From Jacaranda mimosifolia (lineage: Eukaryota > Streptophyta > Magnoliopsida > Lamiales > Bignoniaceae): a DNA stretch of 64,000 nucleotides. The translations under genes and the position numbers were made by a program. Below are positions 1 through 12,639 of the stretch, one piece after another. The notes under the pieces were generated by a model that made no database searches, was not told the origin of the DNA, and saw nothing but the letters and a program-made list of their open reading frames with translations. The stretch lies in assembly GCA_018894105.1 (NCBI GenBank), contig CM032122.1, forward strand, positions 36,053,404 through 36,117,403, written 5' to 3'. How positions within the stretch are numbered: position 1 is the first letter of the stretch; each line of letters opens with the position of its first letter.

Positions 1-608
1 AACGAAGTAGGATAATAGCAATCACATAATAATTCATTCATTTCTTTTAAGTCATAAGAAAACCAATCAGCAATGTTGGGCACCTCCTCATGTAAATGAT
101 GGCCAATCACAAAGCCTAACCCTTCATTTGCTTTATGGTTCTAATTAGTTGGTCACATTATGCCCTTTTACTTGACAAACTATGTTGCTGATTTTGTTTA
201 GAAGATAAGTTACAAGTGTCAAAAATTTATGAGTTTCATTCTTCTCACTTCACAATAATTATTAAAAAAAAAAAAGAAAAAGAAAAACAATGATGAGCAC
301 ATAAAGATTAGCAGTCAAATCTCAGTGCAGAAGAATTTCCAGTCTTACTGTGATACTCAAGTTCAGCAATGCGCAAACAAATGTATGAGCATCAAGTAAG
401 AAGGCACACAGAAAAAATAAATAAATCACACACACACACACACAAAAATAAAAATAAAAGAAACCTGAAAGTAATGAGAAAATGCATATGACATGGAGAA
501 AGCATTCAATAGCATCATTAGCTTAAATCCTAATATGATTTTGCAGACCCAAAACCACCGGATTTGTTTACAGTTAAAACCCAGAAAGACCCAAGTTAAA
601 CACACTAC

Positions 609-3600
609 CTCATCAAGAAGCTCACTCCGACCCTGACCAGCTTCAACTGCTGCCAAGGCTTTCTCATGCCATCCATGTTGAAGAAGCCAAGATATGTGAT
701 CTTCCGTATCCCTAACATCCAAAAGTTAAATAGCTCATATTACTCAGGACTTCTGTATTCTTCCTACAATAGCATAAACGAAGGAATGAAAATGATACAG
801 AACTTTTGTGAAATTTTATATTTTTTCATGTCCTCTTTCTGGTAAAGTGGGGAGAGAGTTATGCAGCTACATTAGAAACCACAAGCCCACATCCAGAAAC
901 AATGAAATTAATAAAAGGAGACAAAAAGAAGAAGAAGCCTGTAGGAAGAGATGTCGCTCTGTAACAAAGCATTCCAATAAACGATGATTATTTCCCCAGA
1001 ACCCTCCCTGATATTTACTTTCCAGAGTAGCTCATTAATTTTATCCACCTCAAAGTCCCAGGATGCGACTTCACCCAGAAATAATCTGGCAGATCCCACT
1101 CAATAGATGCAAAACCAAATCTTTAAAAATAAAGGATAAAGCAACAACATTTTCATGCAGTAAACTATGTCATACCTACTAACAGCCTTCTAAGAGCTGG
1201 TTGAGCTAAATTGGCTGGAGAAAGATGAAAACTAAACCAGCCAGCTCAATAGCACATAAATCCACATGGCATCGCTCATCAAAAATTCAAATCTTTGTCC
1301 TTCACTCCATTATTCTCTTTAGGGGTAATTACGGTGCCTCCCTTGTAGCTATTTGCTATTAAAAAAAATTCCCCTTTTGGTTTCAAAATTACACATACTT
1401 CCCTTATAACTTATCAGCCTCCATCCCTCTATTGATGAATCTACTAGAATTTGATGATAACATCATTGAATTTTAAAAAAAATTCCAAATTACTGTCACA
1501 TATATTATTGAAAGAGAACAATAGAGACAGAGGAAGTAACTGAGAGAGAAGACAAACGAGAGAGCACAATCTCGAAAGAGACGACTGAGAAAGAATGGAG
1601 AGGGGTGTTAAAGAATGGTTTGAGAAAGAGAGAAAACTTCAAATCAAAAAAGCTTCGCAAAAAGAGAAAGATAGAATAAAAATGAGTTTTGGGTAAGAAA
1701 TTGTATGGTAAAGTGGAAGGGTATTTTTGTCCTCTTAAATTTTTTGTTTTAGATGATTTTATTTTATTTTTTTAAAATCAGATTTGAACAGTAAGTTTGT
1801 TATTTGACAAATTCCATCAACTTTGATCAAATTCAGACGGCCCATCAAGGGGGGAGGTAACTAGATAAGTGCAATTATCCACAGTAATAAGGGAGGATAG
1901 TGTAATTATCCTTTCTATTCAAGTATCTTAACTAAACTTCAACAAAGAGCTATTTTATTAGAGGACAAACAGGGATGAATAAGCAATAGTTCTCTTTAAT
2001 ACTCAAATATTAAGCCGTGAAAACATTGGATTTCACAACAACAATTGCATTCATTTGTCCGTCAATCACATGAACATAACAGAACAAAAATTAAAGGTAA
2101 TATTTAAAGGAAACAAGGAAAAGACAGTCACTAACCTAGGCTTAGCAATAACTACATCCTTTGGGGACACAATATAGTACAACGGTTCATCACCAGCAGC
2201 CCACTGACCACCTGCATAGCTGCTACCTGTAATCAAGTTCATAACGTCACCTCCTCTCCATTGCAGATCTCATTTAAGAATACTACAAATTATATTAGAC
2301 CAAGACATGAATGAGCAAAGAGCTATGACCATATCAATTTAAGTTGAGATAACATATAAAAACTAGCTTTACCTGAGAAAGGGGCATGAGCAAGGGAATA
2401 ATCTTTGGCCTTGTAGTGCTCAAAGCCATGTATAGGTAGCGCATCAGTTGCCAGTTCATCATTATTCCAAGTTACAACTCGCACTTCAGGTCTCTGAGCA
2501 TTTCCCTGTTATTACAGATCGAAACCAATAAAAAGATCAATTCATTAGGCATTGAGTGAGCAATCATTCACAAATAGACATATAATTTGTCTAGAGAGAT
2601 TAAAGGTGGTTCAGCCACTCTAAAAGCTAAACTGCATCCTACAGAAAGTGAAACATCCACAAGCCTACTTGTCAAAGAACTACTCACAAAAGCCACTAGG
2701 TCAGTCAAATACATCAATCCAAAATGATAATATAAGCAGAAACTAATACAGTAAAATCTCTACATGGGCATCATAGTTTATTTCCATTGAAAGCAAGTAA
2801 ACACTAGCAACCAAATAACAATAAGAAAGTAAAGCAGCAGTGCCATCTTATGAAACAAACAAACTCATCAAGAAGAAAACTGAACACCAGCAATGTATCT
2901 AGAAATAATGGTCTCCATAAAAAGTCATATAGATCAGTAAGAGAACTTCCATCCACAAGCAAAATCTGTAGCTGTAGAACTATGTCATTATCATTTCACA
3001 ATGTTTTCAATTAATGGAACTTAAGATGCTTTCTTTGAGAAAACAACAAATGAGAAAAGAAAAACCAAATACAGGAAAAACAAAAAGAACAGAAATTCTT
3101 CCCCCCATATCAAACACTTAGCAACCATTTTGCTTCTTAACCAATCATTTAATATGGACTAGGACATCCATCTGAACGTTACTCCACACTGTCGAAAGAC
3201 AAGGTTTTCTGGATTGAACTAAAAAGTTTCTTTGACATGCATCCGAAAAGGCCCAATAAGTGAAAACTATCTTCCACAAGATGTTACTGGCCTACCAAAC
3301 CCACTAAGGAAAAGTGGTCAGATGCCAGACAAGATGCAACAGCCTCATCTGGCTTTCATGAAAGAGGTAAAAGACCAACATAACATAAGGTCAAAGCAGA
3401 AATAACATTAGCAGAAGGAAACTGGAAAACTGGACAATCAAAACATAATATGCTATAATTAAGAGTTAATGACAGCACAAATACCTGGCGTGAAGGAATA
3501 GTACTACTGAAGTCCTTCTCTCCATCTTCTTCCACGGGGATATATGCTAGAACCACCAAAGAATCACCAAATGGAGCAATTCCTGAAATGAAATAGCTGG

Positions 3601-6600
3601 TTTGGAAAGATGCCACAATATCCACCTGGCTCAAGCTAGACATCTGAATATGCTTATAAGTCCCATTGGCGCCTTTATTCTGATTGTTTCTTATTGCCAC
3701 TATTTTAACAGATGTTCCCCATCCAATGACCAGCAAAGTATCATCCTGAATAAGCACAAAACAAGGAAGGAAAAGCACCATTATCTGCATCTATGCTGTG
3801 TATTCACTCCATATGGTACTTGGCCCGTAGCTTTTCTGTTCTTTCAGACCATTACCATTTGTCAGAGGCTATATACAGCTATCACATACTTATCATCTGC
3901 TTACCTGCCAAACTAAATGAGGGAGCAGAAGCTCAGGGCGTGGGCTTCCTCGAGGTCTTTCAATGAATGTTACACGTTGATCATTAGCAGCATCATAAAC
4001 TTTTACACCAGCATCATTAGCCCAGGCAATGAGACTAGTTCTCCACTTCACCGAATGAATTGGGCCTTCACCAGAGTGCAAAACCTGGGACAAGGAAATT
4101 TTCTTCACTGAGAGGTCAAATTTCAGAAAGCTTTTCAGAGTTCTTTAAGACAGCATACAAGTACAGTGTGTCAGAAACCTAAATAAACCTGGTCTCGATA
4201 GCCTATCCATTTCTTCACATTAAAATATAAATGACCAGCTAAACCTCCAGTAACAAATCTTCTGGATGATTTCCTCACATAATCCGGGTCTAAAGCAATG
4301 GCCTTCATTGGGCGATGATACTCAAATTTCATTCTTTCCTCAGTAAAAAGACTACTAATTACAACAGAACCATCATCAGAGCAGCTTCCAATGTATTCAC
4401 CTTCGACATCGAAGCAAAGATCATTAACTGCAGCAGTATGAGCAGTGAACTCTTTAACCTGGGGAACAAGAAATTTGTAATTATTCTGAAATGTCATGTA
4501 TTACTTAATCTACTAAATCAGCCAAGTTATACTATCAGCTACAGTATGTCCTTGTGGAAAAGAACCCACAAATAGATAATGTTTCATTACTTCGACCAAT
4601 TTAAAAATACGCCATGCTACCTAGACTGAACATTATGGCACTAAATTGTAACACTGAAGAAATTACATGTTTGGCATTTTTTCTAAAGATGTAGATGTAT
4701 GTAATCACTTTTCTCGTATTGGCAATAGAAGGCACTTCAACAAAATAGAAAATAGAATTTTTCCTGTCTGGAGAGAGGCCCCTATTGCCAAGCTAGATAC
4801 TCTTTCAGGTAATAGAATAAGAATACAAATGCCAAAAACCAATATCAAAGCGTGATCTGGTGCGAATATAGGGTTCTATAAGTAAAGAAGATAACAAGAC
4901 AAGTCATGCATTACACAAGATAAGGGTAAGTGATACAATGAGTCCACAGCTAACTGCAAAAGGATCACCATGGAAATTGAACTACAACAAGGTAAAAGAT
5001 CCAAAGTTTCATTTTAGCCAGGATTTAAGTTCTTACTCATATATCCAAATTGGATAGTGTTTCTTGGAAAACAGATATATTGTGATGATAAACATGTTGA
5101 AAATAAGGGCAACTCAGGCAGACTTCACTAAGTAATTTTCGTTATTCGGGATTTATTAATTGTCAGTGTAATTAATTTTCTGTATTTTTAACCATGGAAA
5201 AAGAAATCCATACATCTTAATTTTAAGATTCAAATTTACCAAGGTTCAGTTCGGAGTCTCTAATGTTCTTGATTAGTCAGCAAAAATAATCTCAATTTTG
5301 TTTTGCTACTTTTACACTCATCACATATTGAACTTCGACAAATGCTGTCCTCATTGCAGTGGGCTCCAGCCATAGCAGGGTACAGGGATGGTAAGAGATG
5401 CAGCCATACCCCCAATAAGTGGAGATAATATTTCCATGACCTAAACCTGTCTTCCAGGTCACAATGCCTCCCAGCTGAATGAATGCAATTTGATTACAAA
5501 TTTTATGGATCCATACCAGTAAAGAAGTCTCACTAACATACACAACTGCTAAAAGTCCTAACTAATGCAACAGCATACAACATTCAAAGGGTCATCTTTC
5601 AATCAAATGTCAATAATGGCAAGGCAAATTTGAGGGAAGAAATTTGTACCATAAACACCCACAAGTAAGATTCGATACAGATATCATACAGGTAACAGAA
5701 AACTCAAATACATGCTAAAACTTATCTCCAAAAATCCAAAGAATCGTTAAAATTGTAAGCAATAAATATAAAGTTTTATTATAATTATAATTTTCTTCGT
5801 AATGTGGCTCTTAAATTCCTGTTGCATTTGTAGTAATTAATATAATATCCTAAAACAGACTTCAGTTTTGATATTCTACCATTAATAATCAACTAGATTC
5901 AACTAACCTCCTTGCAATCAGAAAATAAAAAACACATGAGGAATAGAAAATCTGGATATTTGGATGTGTTAGGAATTACTAATACTGAAAAAAGGAAAAG
6001 AAAAAACTTACACACGTAAACAGTAATAAAGAAACATACCTGAAAACAAACCCCTACACTGATGTGGTACATGATAAAATGGCATGGTTTATTAAAATTA
6101 TGGTGATACATAATAAAAATTTATTAAATTAAAGTGTTAACCAAATATTCAATAATCAAGTCGATAAAGGTTGAATTTAATGAGGAACCAGAATCAATGA
6201 GATCTTTGCAATCCACAAAAAGATTTTCCATAACAAGCCCAATCTTCATTCACAAGAAAACAATATTTCTTTTCCTGGGAATTAGGTGAAAATGATTGAA
6301 TAAAACCAACAATTATCTATAGATATTGGGAGGCAAAACATTTAAAACCGAATATTTGAGAGTTCAACAGAATTAGAATTCGCTTAGCTTGTTAAGGTGG
6401 TCACAACAAGCTCTCATGACCATATCTCTCAAGGAAACATGACATTTCAGATCCCATCTAATAAGGAAGCAGCAGTTTGACTTTCAACTGCTAAAATAGA
6501 GGGGGTTTTGAGCTCAACCATCTGATACTGATCAATCTACAACAGGAAATTAGATATGGAACCACTTTTGGTTAGCCAGTTGCAATAGAAAGAAACCCTA

Positions 6601-7562
6601 GTCTATTAGCACGCGTTTCTTTACTTTTTTCTCAGGGAGAGAATTGATGCGAGGAGGCAGGAAGCTTTGCAAGTATAGGGAAGCTTCTCGAGTATAAATG
6701 AAATTAACCATAAAGTTTCAATACTTCTAACTGTCCACCGAGTATAAAGCACTCACTCTAGGAAATGAGCATTACTCTGGGACTTTGCATAGAAAAAAAA
6801 ATGGAAAAGTTGCAGCAAAAAAGGTCTCTACTTCCACAGCTGTGGCAATTTCAGCATGAATATACACACTTCTATAGTAACATTAATTACCCTGCTTCCT
6901 AAAATCTTGTTTAACTATTTCTATTGAAGCCATGTTGTAGGACAAAGTGAAAATCTGTAAGCATAATTATGCTCAGTCTCTAAGCTTGAGTAAGCAGCAA
7001 AAATTATAATAGCTTCTTCTTATTGCTCTGGCTTCTTCATACCCCTGCTTCTGCTACTCAAATGCCAAGGAAAGAATTCCATGTAACCTTTAATTATTAC
7101 AAAAACGAAAGGCTCAGGCAGCCACCACTCAAGAATAACAAAATTCAAACGTCAAATACAAAAAGTCAATTTCAACCAATCCTACTCATGATCATCACAA
7201 GAATCTGCCAATCTCCAATGGATACCCTCTAACGCCAACCAAATTGCACAATCCAATCAAATAAAGACCACGAAATCCAACCAAAAGAAAAAGAAAAAGG
7301 AACTCACTTGGTTTCCTAGAAAATCAAGAATGTAGACGGAGCCGGCGTGGGTGCCGAGAGCGATCATGCGTTCGGCAACGGCAATACATGAAGCGGCGTC
7401 ACTTTGAAGGAGCGTCTGCACGCTGCCGCCCATGCGCTGATACTTAAGCCTCGGCTCATCCTCCTCCTCCTCTTCCCCCTCTGCTTCCGAATTTTCCTCT
7501 TCCGATTCCTCTTCTCTTTCGTCGTCGCCTTCCATACCGTTCTCCGATGGCTTCGGCGACAT
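609..7562 (-). CDS. VPS41: VPS41, HOPS vacuolar tethering subunit (N-terminal part; 3' end off window)
   Basis: Vps41 is a subunit of the HOPS complex, which tethers late endosomes, AP-3 vesicles and autophagosomes to the vacuole before fusion. Seven exons can be joined with GT-AG borders and continuous frame: 7308-7562, 4189-4458, 3905-4084, 3485-3745, 2373-2505, 2136-2226 and 609-711, giving about 431 residues. The first exon encodes an acidic Glu-rich N-terminus followed by PRLKYQRMGG. Later exons carry WD40-like beta-propeller signatures (EGEYIGSCSDDGSVVISSLF, SPRPELLLPHLVWQ, FQTSYFISGIAPFGDSLVVL) and then KPRDTEDHISWLLQHGWHEK, where the helical region begins. All match what I remember of plant VPS41. 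The start is the first ATG of the acidic exon and the frame is closed by stops upstream. Plant Vps41 is about 1,000 residues, so the clathrin-repeat region and C-terminus lie beyond position 1. No exon was recognised in 1-608, which reads as intron. Intron 1 (4459-7307) and intron 6 (712-2135) are large and hold repeat debris. Confidence 0.93.
1320..1915. repeat. Degenerate inverted-repeat element in VPS41 intron 6
   Basis: The left part (from ~1321) reads GGGGTAATTACGGTGCCTCC. The reverse complement of the right part (to ~1912) reads GGATAATTACACTATCCTCC. The ends are therefore inverted relative to each other and about 590 bp apart. The interior has no coding potential. I see no clean target-site duplication. 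It is probably an old non-autonomous DNA transposon, possibly Mutator-like. Confidence 0.4.
5300..5510 (-). repeat. Plant SINE-like remnant in VPS41 intron 1
   Basis: Read on the minus strand, this stretch contains GTGACCTGGAAGACAGGTTT, then a GGTCATGG segment, then GGGTATGGCTGCATC, then a pyrimidine-rich ACCATCCCTGTACCC segment. This order resembles the 3' body of dispersed tRNA-derived plant SINEs that carry GGTAAGGCTGCGTAC. It is degenerate and lies inside the first VPS41 intron. The match is from memory, so confidence is limited. Confidence 0.4.
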
Positions 7563-10255
7563 TATTGAAAAGCTTTTCAGGAAATTAAAGCCAATAAAGG
7601 GAATGATTGAACGATGGTCTGTAGAAAGAAAGATCTGTTGGAGGGGTGGATCGGGTTGGGTGTATTAGCTTTCGTTTAGTGGCTTTTGGTGGGTAGTTGA
7701 ATAATTGATATTCGATAATAAAATAAATGGAGGTAAAATTCATATGCAAGGGGACAATTAAATTAGTCCCCAAACCAAAAATTACTTTGTAAAAAGATAA
7801 CGACATATAATTATGGTTAGACTCCTGAAATAAAATTAATGTTTTCTTTTTGGAAAATATGAGGTTTGGTTGGTTGTATTTTTATTTTTTTATTTTTCAT
7901 TATGTTGAATGATTTTTGTTTTGCATATTAATTTTCATATGTAAATGAACTATATTTGGATTTGAAGTGTAGAAAATTAGAAATAGGAAACCGTTGGTAT
8001 GAAAATATTATATACTAAAATATTATTAATTTTTGGATTTTATTAACTTTTTATGTCATATAAATTAAATAATGTTGAGATAAAATATTACTATTTAATT
8101 TATTATAGATTTGTTATAGTTTATGTTGTCTTTGACATAAAAATTATTATTAAATTTAATATGGGGTTTATTATTTCATAAAATAAAATAAAAAAATATT
8201 ATTTAATTTAATTAGTTAATGAACATAACATCTTAAGGAAAAACATGGATAGAGTAATTAATGAACATATTTTTGAAATTTATAGAAAAATATTTTGTAA
8301 GTTTGTTTTAATAATAAACTCTTCAATTGTTTGAATAAAATGAGTTTCTGAAGTTTTATAAGATGTAACAAAGAATTTTCTAATCTTAACAATTGTGTTA
8401 AGAAAATGCATTTTTTTTATGGGAATCGCAAAATATCTATCAAAAATTAAATTTTTTTGATGAAATTACTTCAAACTTTTTCGTCTACATTAATGCCTCT
8501 TATCAATTGCCTACTATGCCTCCATTTGTATTTAACTAGCTGTCTGTTGCACGCAGTTTCCATGTGCATAAAATATTTTTGAATAAATATTTTAATTGCA
8601 CATATTCTCACATTCATTATTCTATAAATTAACATACATTAAAATGTGTTTATAATATGCGTAATTATGAAGATGGCAATTTCGTAAAGTAAAAGTTTCA
8701 AAACCTGGCATTAAAACATTGAGCTAAGGTATGAAAAGTTTTTGAATAAATGATGGTTATTTTTTATACATATAAATTTTAGTGAATATATATAAAGTAA
8801 AAGGATAAATTTGGTATCATAACTTTCATTTTAGACACAAAAGATGCTTTTTTTTTTTTATAATAGTATAGATACCATCAATGGTTGACTACCTATCGGC
8901 AGTTGAACTGTCTACCAGTCGGCAATGGTCAACCCACAACCTCAATGAAGGTACTTTAAATCTATGGCAAAGGAAATGGATAATTGAGGCCTTCCGTTCC
9001 ATATTATAAATACAGGACTTTAAAAATCTTATATCTACATTTTTATTATACTTTCGTACTTTACTATTATTCCATTCGCTTGACTTGACTTAAGCATCAA
9101 AAGGTTTTAGTAGAGAGCCAACATGCCTTACACGCTCTCCCTTCAACTGTAGATTCAATCCCCACCCTTGTACTAGCTCAAATAAGCTAGCCTCTTGGTT
9201 TGGTTCAACCTTACCAAAATACTCCAACATTACCCTTTCAAACACTATATTATGAAAAATATCAAATGGAATAAAGAATTCGAAAAAGAAGAAAATAGTT
9301 TTAACTTTGTTGGTAGAATACAAACTTATATATTTAGAGTATGAAAATTTAACTAGCATTTCATTTGTTGAAATATGAAATGAAAAACCTTAAACATTAT
9401 TCTCAAATGCCTAAAATTTCTCCCTAAGCTTTTTTTGAGAATACTGTTGTAGTGTTTGAGGATACAAGCAAAAAGTACAATGACTCTAAGTTGAGCTGGA
9501 TTGAGTGACAGACAAAATATGGTAATAATTTTTCATCCTCTTTGAAGTTTAGACTTGTTGGGTTGATCCCACTAGTTAATAGCACTGCACTTATGCTTTC
9601 GGTTGCTTTCAGTTTGGCCCTAAAATTTTTGACCGGTTATATTTACTTTTTATTTAGACCTTAAAATTTTAACGAGCAAAATAAGAGAAAATTCCCAAAT
9701 ATCAAGATGAATAAGTCCAAGGAATGTTTGTTATAGAATCACTATTATTAAAAGACAAATTTGATTGTTTTCCAAGTTGGCAATGTATTTTTATTTTATA
9801 AGTTTGACGACTTTATTTTTTCAAATATTTTTAAAATTTTATTTTTTGAATTGAGTTCTAATATTTTATAAGTTTCAAAAACATCTCATAAAATATAGAA
9901 ATTTATAAAATTTAAGTAAGCTTTCCAAGCACCTTCTAAATCTTTTTCTTTTGACAATATAGAAATTTATAAAATTTAAATAAGCTTCTCGAGCACCTTC
10001 TGAGTTTTGAATCTTTTTCTTTTGGCTCTTCTTTCTTCTACTATTACTGTTGTTGTAAAAAGTTCTTTCTAATCCAATCGAGGGAGAGAAGTACTCTCAT
10101 ATAATTTTTTCATGTCAATGTGTGATACTTGGATTTTTAAAATAAGATAAAAATAGAAATAATAAAATATAGTACGAAACATTATCATTTAAAAGAATAT
10201 AAAAATATTTCATTCAACATTTTCTAAACTAAAGTTTGATGACAAACGTACTACC
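7563..10255. other. Intergenic DNA upstream of VPS41; no gene seen
   Basis: The region is AT-rich and starts at the VPS41 start codon, so its left edge should hold the VPS41 5' leader and promoter. No unambiguous TATA box was found. A 60-70 bp segment is duplicated in tandem near the right end (separate entry). Short open frames here, including one at 9090-9359, look non-coding. Confidence 0.5.
9893..10025 (+). repeat. Two-copy direct tandem duplication
   Basis: The block AATATAGAAATTTATAAAAT, followed by a TAAGCTT-containing core, GAGCACCTTCT or CAAGCACCTTCT, and TCTTTTTCTTTTG, occurs at about 9893-9955 and again at about 9957-10025. The second copy carries a small internal insertion. No gene is involved. 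Confidence 0.7.
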
Positions 10256-10258
10256 TTA

Positions 10259-11594
10259 GGGTTTGTTCTCTTATGTTTTGGTCATTTTCTAGAAATTTTT
10301 TTGGGGGAATGAGTTTTTGGGAGAAAATTTGGAGAATGTGCCAAGTGTTTCTTTTTATTTTTGGGAAATATGAAAAATGATTTAAAAATAAGTTGTTTGT
10401 TTCTTTATGTTTTGGGAGGAGACAAACTTTACTGTTGATGTCAAATCAATTGTTATTTTGTTGGATTTGTAAGGTAAAAGTGATTTTTTTATGTAATATA
10501 TTATATATGTATGTATATTATAATTGGATGATGTGTGTGTATATATATGTAATGATTGATACATTGTTGTAATAAAATGATATGTAATTAATTCAATTGA
10601 TGTTTTATTTTAAAATTTATATTTTTATGAATTGATTAATAAATATTAATTATTTATGAATTTATAATTATATCTTAATTAAATTTTTTTGGCTAATATC
10701 ATAATTGTTGATATCAGCTTATATAAAAAATTTAATTATTGTACATTAACTATAAACTAATTATTGTTTATTCTTACAATATAATTATTTAACTATTTAT
10801 TATTTACAATTTATGTATAAATAAAATTTAGTTATTTATTTAAATAAAATAAAATATACATTAGACTTAATAAGATTCATCAAATTAAAAAATAAATAAT
10901 TTCATATTTTATGAAACTAAATCATCTTAAATTATTTATTAAACAAATAAGTGTAATATTCAATTATACGTGAAATATGAAACATAATTAATATATACAT
11001 AATAAGTTATTTAAATAATTAAATAAATTAATTTAATAAGTTATTTATTTACTTTAACTCATTATTTAATTAATATATTATTTAATAAATAGATTACTTA
11101 GCGACTATCAAAAATTTTTTTTACTTAATTTTATTAATTTTCTTGATAATTATTTTAATTGTATTAATATTAATTTATTAAACTTAATAGATTATTAAAT
11201 AAATATCAAACTATATTTAATTTTTTTTAATAATTTTAAATAAATGTGAATATTAATATTTAATGAAGATTAATTTTTTGAAAAGATTAATTTATTTATT
11301 ATATCAAATTAAAACATTTTAAATTATTTATTAAATGAATAAATATAATATTTAATTAATGAATTAAATATTAATTATAACTAATACATTATTTAATTAA
11401 TAAGTAATTTAATTAATTTAATATGTTGTTTAGTAAATATATTATTTATTAGCTTTAATTAATTTTCTAGATGATTATTTTAATTAAAATTTGTAAACAT
11501 AAGTTTTATAATTAAAATTTGAAGAATGTGCATGCATTTTGAAATTTTTGTGGGGATTGAAAAAAATTTCCCCAAAACGTAGAAGACCAAGTCC
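10259..11594. mobile_element. PIF/Harbinger-like non-autonomous DNA transposon
   Basis: The left end begins GGGTTTGTTCTCTTATG. The reverse complement of the right end begins GGACTTGGTCTTCTACG. Both continue into GTTTTGG, so the termini are imperfect inverted repeats. The 3-bp sequence TTA flanks both sides (10256-10258 and 11595-11597), which fits the target preference of PIF/Harbinger elements. The 1.3-kb interior is extremely AT-rich with no transposase. The right terminus is related to the ends of the inverted repeat near 60.0-61.0 kb, and the left terminus to a segment at about 32575-32870. Confidence 0.6.
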
Positions 11595-11989
11595 TTAGTT
11601 TACTTGGTTGGATTTATTAATTTATTTAACCTAATAAGCCACATATTTTAGTAGACGAAGGCCCATTACCAAAGCCCAATATAAGATGCTCTTATCCAAG
11701 GATGAGAAAATTGACTTTGAAGTACCCATCACTATTGCAGACGAAATGTCAAAATTGTCCATACATGCCTAAGGTAAATTACATCATCCTTCATTTTCCA
11801 CCAAACGTTGTCAAAATTATATTAATGGACATAACAAACAGTAAAGTACATGTGTTATCATCAAAGTTGACTGATATATCATCCAAATAATTCCATTAAA
11901 TATACCTAATATTTGTTTAGTTATTTATCCTCATCAGTACTTATTTCATCAAAAAATTTTATCAATCATCCTTCATCCACTCAATAAAC

Positions 11990-12333
11990 TAGGGGTGCAA
12001 TCGAGCGGATGCAAATCGAACCTAGTTTAGGCAAAATTTTCGAGTTCGAGTTTGAGCTCGAAATATATATTTTAGGTTTGAACTCGACAAGCCTAAAATT
12101 TTAAATTCATGCTCAAATTGACAAATGAATTGTAAAAAATTGTAGGTTCGAGCTCAAAATAAAAAATAATAACATAAGATATATTTATTAATAAAATTTA
12201 ATTATATACTGATTTGCGAGCCTCGAGCTTAGATATAGATGGCTCGAGATCAGCTCGAATTAGAGCTCGAATCAACCTAGTTTGAGCTCGGCTCGTGAAA
12301 CTTGTAAGCCGGCTCAACTCATTTGTACCCCTA
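11990..12333. mobile_element. hAT-type MITE with 8-bp target-site duplication
   Basis: The element is 344 bp. Its left end is TAGGGGTGCAATCGAG and the reverse complement of its right end is TAGGGGTACAAATGAG. The 8-mer CAATAAAC is perfectly duplicated at 11982-11989 and 12334-12341, the hAT signature. The interior carries repeated GAGCTCG/GCTCGAG blocks and has no coding capacity. The intact duplication suggests fairly recent insertion. It lies about 300 bp downstream of the carboxypeptidase stop codon. Confidence 0.85.
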
Positions 12334-12639
12334 CAATAAACTAAATGACCCATAGCGAAAAGGGAGAGAAGAGAAAGAGATAAAGGAGGAAAATTCAACA
12401 AAAATAAGACATTATTCTATGTGAAATAATTTTTGCTATAAAATCATCATATTTGCAAATTCTATTACAAATGGACAATCTTATTTTTTTTTTTTTTCTC
12501 CTTTGTGTTAAAAGTTTAGCATATGAAATTAATATTCCTGCCTGGTTATTAGCTTTGCTTGTTGGGCATCCCCTTCAGCCTCTTTAATGCTCAATATCAT
12601 TTGTCAATTATTTATGTATAGAATCCATAAATAGGTTAT

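Noticed and set aside
908..1099. 63-codon minus-strand frame in VPS41 intron 6 as an extra exon
   Set aside because: The flanking exons join directly at KPR-DTEDH, as in the family, so an insert here would break a conserved junction. The peptide resembles nothing in VPS41.
5292..5543. 83-codon minus-strand frame as an alternative VPS41 exon
   Set aside because: It lies inside intron 1, resembles a SINE-derived sequence, and the exon 1-exon 2 join (LGNQ-VKEF) is already complete.
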